From contig JAHLWZ010000120.1 of assembly GCA_020536535.1 (NCBI GenBank), forward strand, positions 7,993-43,099: 35,107 nt of DNA. Reading direction: 5' to 3'. The notes under the pieces are model-generated. The model worked only from the letters and a program-made list of their open reading frames with translations, ran no database searches and was not told the DNA's origin. Made by a program: the position numbers and the translations under genes. Below, one piece after another: positions 31,301 through 35,107 of this stretch (position 1 is its first letter; the number at the start of each line of letters is the position of its first letter). This stretch comes from Pelomyxa schiedti. Its lineage: Eukaryota > Evosea > Pelobiontida > Pelomyxidae.

Positions 31301-31879
31301 ATGTATGGTCATTTGGTATTCTTTTGACAGAGATTGTGAATGGCAAAATTGTGGACTCCACTCTTCAAAGAGTTCCTCTATCAGTTGTGACCAAGTTCAT
31401 CAACCAGCAGAAGCAATCTCTACTGCCGCCTGATATTGTAGGTGCGCTTTCTCCCCTCTTTACTTCTTCTTTTTTTTTTCCCAAGATAACCAACAAAATA
31501 GAGCTGGATCGTATTATTGATGAAGCTGGTGAAATGAGTGTGGCCCACTGTTTGAGCAGGCGAAATGCCTGTTTCGATGCAGTTTCCAGATATATGAACT
31601 CCTCTGGTTGCAGTGGCATGCCTCAAGTTTGCACCAGGCTCCTTTCCTTGATGGTTCAGTCATGCCTCTCCATAACCGGTCTGTTCTTGATGCCCTTATA
31701 TATGTTCTGAAGCCACAACAGAGAAGGAAAGACCAACGTTCAAGATGACTGCGGATCTGCTGTTCTGTTGTGCTACAATCCTGTTCTCTGACTCCCCCAT
31801 AACTACTCCACTCATCCTTGATGGCATCGAGAGCAACATCGCGCTGTGCTTGCGCTCCTTGTCACCCTTCATTCCTTGA
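28348..31879 (+). CDS. MORN repeat / coiled coil / ubiquitin-like / protein kinase fusion (about 900-945 aa)
   Basis: Proposed exons: 28348-28413, 28523-29680, 29765-29930, 29975-30019, 30072-30235, 30297-30671, 30722-30844, 30895-30968, 31012-31091, 31144-31248, 31298-31437, 31486-31581 and 31638 to about 31879. Residues about 70-380 hold roughly ten MORN motifs (YxGxWxxGxxHGxG type). A coiled coil (about 410-470) follows, then a ubiquitin-like strand-helix segment (VSITLEPHNEKFTQ...IERKFGIDESLQIVFF). The kinase has GSGAFGIV (about 618), VAVK lysine (about 638), HPNIVKCIG, HRDLSSRN, DFG, APQ in place of APE, DVWSFGILLTE and ERPTF. All active-site residues are present, with a tyrosine-kinase-like (TKL) flavour. 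The frame breaks at TATATATG (about 31697-31704): one TA unit fewer would join LDALI to CSEATTEKERPTF. The intron at 31249-31297 starts with GC. Exon 1 is the least certain part. MORN repeats often bind membranes, so a membrane-linked signalling kinase is likely. Confidence 0.72.
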
Positions 31880-32190
31880 ATGATTGCAATTGCAATGAGG
31901 TAAAGGCCCCATTCATTTGAATTTGCCCGTTAAGGCAATTTCGATTTTTTGCGACAACAGCAAGGACTTGGGCGCCCCAACAAGGGCCCTTGGGGGTTAC
32001 TTGACAACAACGACGTGGGTGTGGTGTAAGGTGTGGCGGGCTGCTGGGGGGTAGCAGCAACAGAGCTCTGCTGCAGACAATAAGAGTGTAGCCAGAGCCA
32101 GCACGCTGGTGTGTGGATGCTGGCACGCACAGGAGGATGTAGGAGTGAGGAAGCGGCAGGGAGGCCAGGTCCAGCCACAGCGCCATCATT
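31880..32190. other. No gene recognised
   Basis: This is the 3' flank of the kinase gene. The minus strand is open for about 100 codons with Pro/Ser/Ala/Leu bias, but no motif or clean splice joins support it. Confidence 0.35.
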
Positions 32191-32550
32191 CCGGTTATCT
32201 GGCATCATGTTAGCGGAGCCAATGATGGGTCCGGACATACCAACCCAAGTCAGTGAGGAAGGAATTTCGGGAAGGTTTTGGCTTCAGTCTATTGAAATGT
32301 GAGAGGATGAGACAAGGAGCCCTACCCAAAATCCCAGTCAGCAAGCCACAGGGGCCCAGGTCCGACTGAAGTGCTAGTAATACACAAATCTGGGTATCTA
32401 GCCGGAATGTTAGTGTGACCAGGGAAGGCTATGGTGGCACAAACCGAGTTCCAAGTCAGTGAGGAGCAATTTCCAAAAGTGTCGGCTTAAGTCTGGAAAA
32501 CGTGAGAGGAAGAAAGAGGAAAGACAAGGGGACCTACCCAACTTCCCAGT
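32191..32550 (+). repeat. Diverged tandem direct repeat, period about 200 bp
   Basis: A unit of about 150 bp at 32191-32340 recurs with many differences at about 32390-32550. Shared landmarks in order are GTTAGYG, CCAAGTCAGTGAGGA, GGCTTMAGTCT, GTGAGAGGA, GACAAGG, CCTACCCAA and TCCCAGT. On the minus strand each unit carries a possible 5' splice site (GTAGG) and a following CAG or TAG. It could therefore be a duplicated exon-intron unit or an old tandem duplication of noncoding DNA. Confidence 0.7.
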
Positions 32551-32689
32551 GTCAAAGGATAGCAACCACCGGCGCCGTTTGCATATAGCAGAACAGCTTC
32601 CATTTATATTGTGGCTCCAGGGCATTGGTTGTTTCCAGCTCAACGTTTATATGTGTCCCCAGAATCGGTCTGAACGGATTTTAGTTACC

Positions 32690-33500
32690 TAGATCACTAG
32701 CAAGCTCGGTAGTATCAAGGGTGATGTAGGTATTTCAAACTGGGAACAACACAGGTCCTCAGTGATAGCAAAAACACATGAGGGAGTATGACTTGGCTCA
32801 CTTGAAGAGAATCCTGAGTGTATGCATCCCCAATCCACTGGTTCTGTATCCCTGTCTGTTGGAAGTGATTCAGGCATCTGGATCTTTCTCCAATACTGGC
32901 TGTTGTAGATAATTTGTCAACCCCCATGTCAAATGGAGAAACAAGGTCAGGGCCCAAATCTCCTGAAAAGACAGAGAACAGAAATGCCAAGAGCTGCACA
33001 CCAACCAGATTGGTATTCAATTCTGCAGGAAAAAATAGCTTCCATAGTAAGGGATCATGAAATCAGTACACAAGGGTGTGCAAAGATATCATGGCCCATC
33101 ATTGGTCCAAAACAAGGCACATCTGATGTGTAGATCAAGATACAAATCTCGCTATGGTCAGAGAATAATTGGTCAAAGGGCAAGGCGGTCCACTTGCTAC
33201 TAACATAGCCAAAAAGTTCCTCCTGAAACGCTTGCCTGAAAGCAACAATTTCCCTTTCCAAGAGTGGGCTGAGATTAATTAAAAAAACCACTGACGCTAG
33301 AGCACAAGCAACTCTTCGGTCTCCTGTACTTCGAAAAGAGAATGACTCCCAAATCGTTTTCATCTGCTTCCCTTACAGGGAACAATATCGCAAGAAACTG
33401 CCATGTGAGTGCCATCATCGCTCGTAACAATTCTGAGTTGCAACGGCGCATATCTGGGAACCACCGTTTTTCATCATCCAACACTCCAGAGCAGTGACGC
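32690..33500 (-). CDS. Possible unresolved multi-exon gene
   Basis: Several minus-strand open segments look more like coding than noise: 'MRRCNSELLRAMMALTWQFLAILFP' (about 33450-33380), 'LEREIVAFRQAFQEELFGYV' with 'SSKWTALPFDQLFSDHSEI' (about 33270-33090), and 'DLGPDLVSPFDMGVDKLS' with 'NQWIGDAYTQDS' (about 32965-32800). Possible splice signals lie between them (TTTTCAG before DLGPD, GTGAGCC after DSLQ). I cannot join them into one frame with confidence and recognise no family. The gene may continue into the direct-repeat region to the left. Confidence 0.25.
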
Positions 33501-33728
33501 AACCCACAACAACAAAACCAGACCTGGTTTTGTGTACGAGACCTATTGTGTTCCTAATCAAAAGCTATTGTGAATAGATAGATTTTCTAATTGCTGTTCC
33601 GTTTGCAACTGTGGGCCCAAAGTAGAACGTCATTTTCGGATAAATTAAACAAACAAATTTTCGTCTCACACGCCCCGTGCCGCAACACCCGTGTCTCGGT
33701 TCCGGTTTTTCAAATATCGTTCTCATAG
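33501..33728. promoter_or_regulatory. RPS18 upstream region
   Basis: About 230 bp before the RPS18 start codon. It is T/C-rich near 33655-33725, as often seen around transcription starts of ribosomal protein genes. No other element is identified. Confidence 0.35.
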
Positions 33729-34724
33729 ATGGTAAACACGTCGCCCCTGTTTTTGTTGTTATCGCTTTTTTTTTCCCCTCGTTTTCGTATCGTTTTTTAC
33801 TTTCTAAAAAACAACCGCGTAACTACGGGAAATACATAACTGTTACTTGTTACCTTGTTGATTATTTGGCAAACACGCTCTATCACTCTTTTGTACTTAT
33901 CGAGTGGTTTTTGGTTTGCAGGGTTCACTCGTGATCGATCAGAAGTTCCAACACATCTTGCGTATGGTCAACACCAACATCTCAGGAACACACCGCGTTC
34001 CATACGCACTCGCCGCAATCAAGGGTGTTGGTCCCAGATTCGCGTATCTCATGTGCAAAAAGGCTGACGTCGACGTTCACAAGAGGTCTGTTTACTTTGA
34101 TCACGCTATAGTTGATTATTATCGTCACCTTTGCCCTCCATTTCATTTAAGTTAACTTTAAATCGAACCGGATTGAATTCCTGTCACTGACTGTATTTTT
34201 TTGTTTATGTTTGATGCAGAGCTGGAGACCTCACGCCGGAAGAGATCGAGAAACTCACCTCCATCCTCAACAACCCACAACAATTCAACATCCCCGAATG
34301 GTTCCTCAACAGACAACGCGATATCAAGGACGGAAAGTCCACCCAAGTTGTTTCCAACAACCTCGACACCAAGCTGAGGGAGGACATTGAGAGACTCAAG
34401 AAGTATGCCGCTCGTGATCCCTTTTCTTCTTTCCTTTCTTCATTCTAATCACCGAATTTTAGAATGAAGGCTCACCGTGGTCTGAGACACTACTGGGGAC
34501 TTCGTGTGCGTGGTCAGCACACAAAGACAACTGGTGCGTCGTCTTTCCCTTTACAAATCCTGCTACAAATAACTCCACAGCAATCTCTCCTTTTATCACT
34601 ACATTTACAAACCAACAACACTCCTATCTTCGCTTCTTTAATTAACACTTGTTACTTACCGTTTCTTCAACAAACAGGTCGCCATGGCAGAACAGTTGGT
34701 GTCAGCAAGAAGAAGGCTCCATAA
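33729..34724 (+). CDS. RPS18: 40S ribosomal protein S18 (uS13)
   Basis: Five coding exons: 33729-33731, 33922-34085, 34220-34402, 34463-34533 and 34678-34724, giving 155 residues, close to the usual 152. Introns are 190, 134, 60 and 144 bp, all GT-AG and in frame. The first coding exon is the ATG alone, placed directly before GTAAAC. The product reads [15 protein letters not shown], then '[21 protein letters not shown]', '[13 protein letters not shown]', '[18 protein letters not shown]' and [10 protein letters not shown], all hallmark S18 blocks. The protein sits at the head of the small ribosomal subunit and contacts the P-site tRNA and bridges to the large subunit. No neighbour is functionally linked. 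Confidence 0.97.
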
Positions 34725-34887
34725 TTTGCTTCTTTCCGGCAACACAAAAAGAAAAAAACTTTCGTCCTTCTCCACTTGGCCTTTTTTTAATTTCCGGACC
34801 GAGGTTTAGCTTATTCAAGAGGCGGGGTGCAGGTGTGTGGGATGCAGGGTGTTCACCTCCTCAGAAGATTTGCACCCTTCCTCCTAA

Positions 34888-35107
34888 TGCATAGTGTCAG
34901 AGAGCAAGTTCCAAGAATCATCGGGAAACTTAGTTCGGACAGAGCCGGCCATTCACAACCCGTCGCATCAGCGGAACGACCAAGACGAGCACGCAGCGGA
35001 CATGCGTGAACACATTGAGCCAGCAAGAAGGCAGGCCAACGGCCGAGTGCAGCAGGATTTCCCGTCTATGGCAGAAATTAGGAGAAGGCAGAATCAATTC
35101 TCGTCAT
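34888..35107 (+). CDS. Possible 5' part of a gene running off the window
   Basis: After a TAA at 34885-34887 this frame stays open for 73 codons to the window edge. It is hydrophilic, rich in Arg, Gln, Asn, Glu and Asp, with 'REHIEPARRQANGRVQQD' and 'MAEIRRRQNQFSS' near the end, consistent with a helical or disordered segment. ATG 35002 is the first in-frame start; an upstream exon spliced into this frame is equally possible. No family is recognised. Confidence 0.3.

Noticed and set aside
1-35107. tRNA genes, rRNA and CRISPR arrays
   Set aside because: Reading both strands, I saw no tRNA-like B-box in a cloverleaf context, no rRNA segments and no regularly spaced repeats of CRISPR type.

Overview
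The window is nuclear DNA from a unicellular eukaryote. There are no bacterial operons or Shine-Dalgarno sites. Genes are split by short GT-AG introns, most of them 43-75 bp, and many proteins are typically eukaryotic: ribosomal protein S18, an Arf-like GTPase, RCC1 repeats, MORN repeats, a protein kinase and TRAF-type zinc fingers. Compact genes, Gln/Thr/His-rich tracts and lineage-specific paralogue families suggest an amoebozoan, possibly an archamoeba of the Pelomyxa/Mastigamoeba type. That placement is inference only. All exon structures below were worked out by eye from splice signals, reading frame and protein family fit.

Layout. 0-1.3 kb: sparse, with a reverse-transcriptase scrap (about 0.64-0.87 kb) and a possible small basic ORF. 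1.3-7.2 kb: a first cluster of lineage-specific genes, namely a frame-broken ankyrin-like gene (+), a beta-propeller-like gene (-), a Gln-rich gene (+) and a second propeller-like gene (+). 7.4-17.1 kb: a divergent pair, a RavA/MoxR-like AAA+ ATPase ending in a LIM domain (-) and a giant 2,260-residue protein with beta-rich repeats followed by a long array of TRAF-type zinc fingers (+). 17.5-18.8 kb: a degenerate Rho/Ras-like GTPase with His-rich and (DG)n insertions (+).

19.3-25.0 kb: a second cluster of the same two families, propeller-like, intact ankyrin-like, propeller-like (all +). 25.1-26.0 kb: an Arf-like GTPase cut into at least nine coding exons (-), with altered G3 and G4 motifs and a candidate 18-nt intron. 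26.3-28.2 kb: an RCC1-repeat gene (-). 28.3-31.9 kb: a divergent (+) gene that reads as one protein with MORN repeats, a coiled coil, a ubiquitin-like fold and a protein kinase. 31.9-33.7 kb: poorly resolved DNA with a diverged direct repeat and possible minus-strand exons. 33.7-34.7 kb: RPS18 in five exons (+). The last 220 bp are open and may begin another gene.

Recurring themes are signalling proteins in unusual combinations (two GTPase relatives with eroded nucleotide-binding motifs, an RCC1 protein, a MORN kinase), two interleaved paralogue families with GC-rich 5' ends and AT-richer 3' ends, and isolated frame breaks at simple repeats that could be sequencing errors or real mutations.
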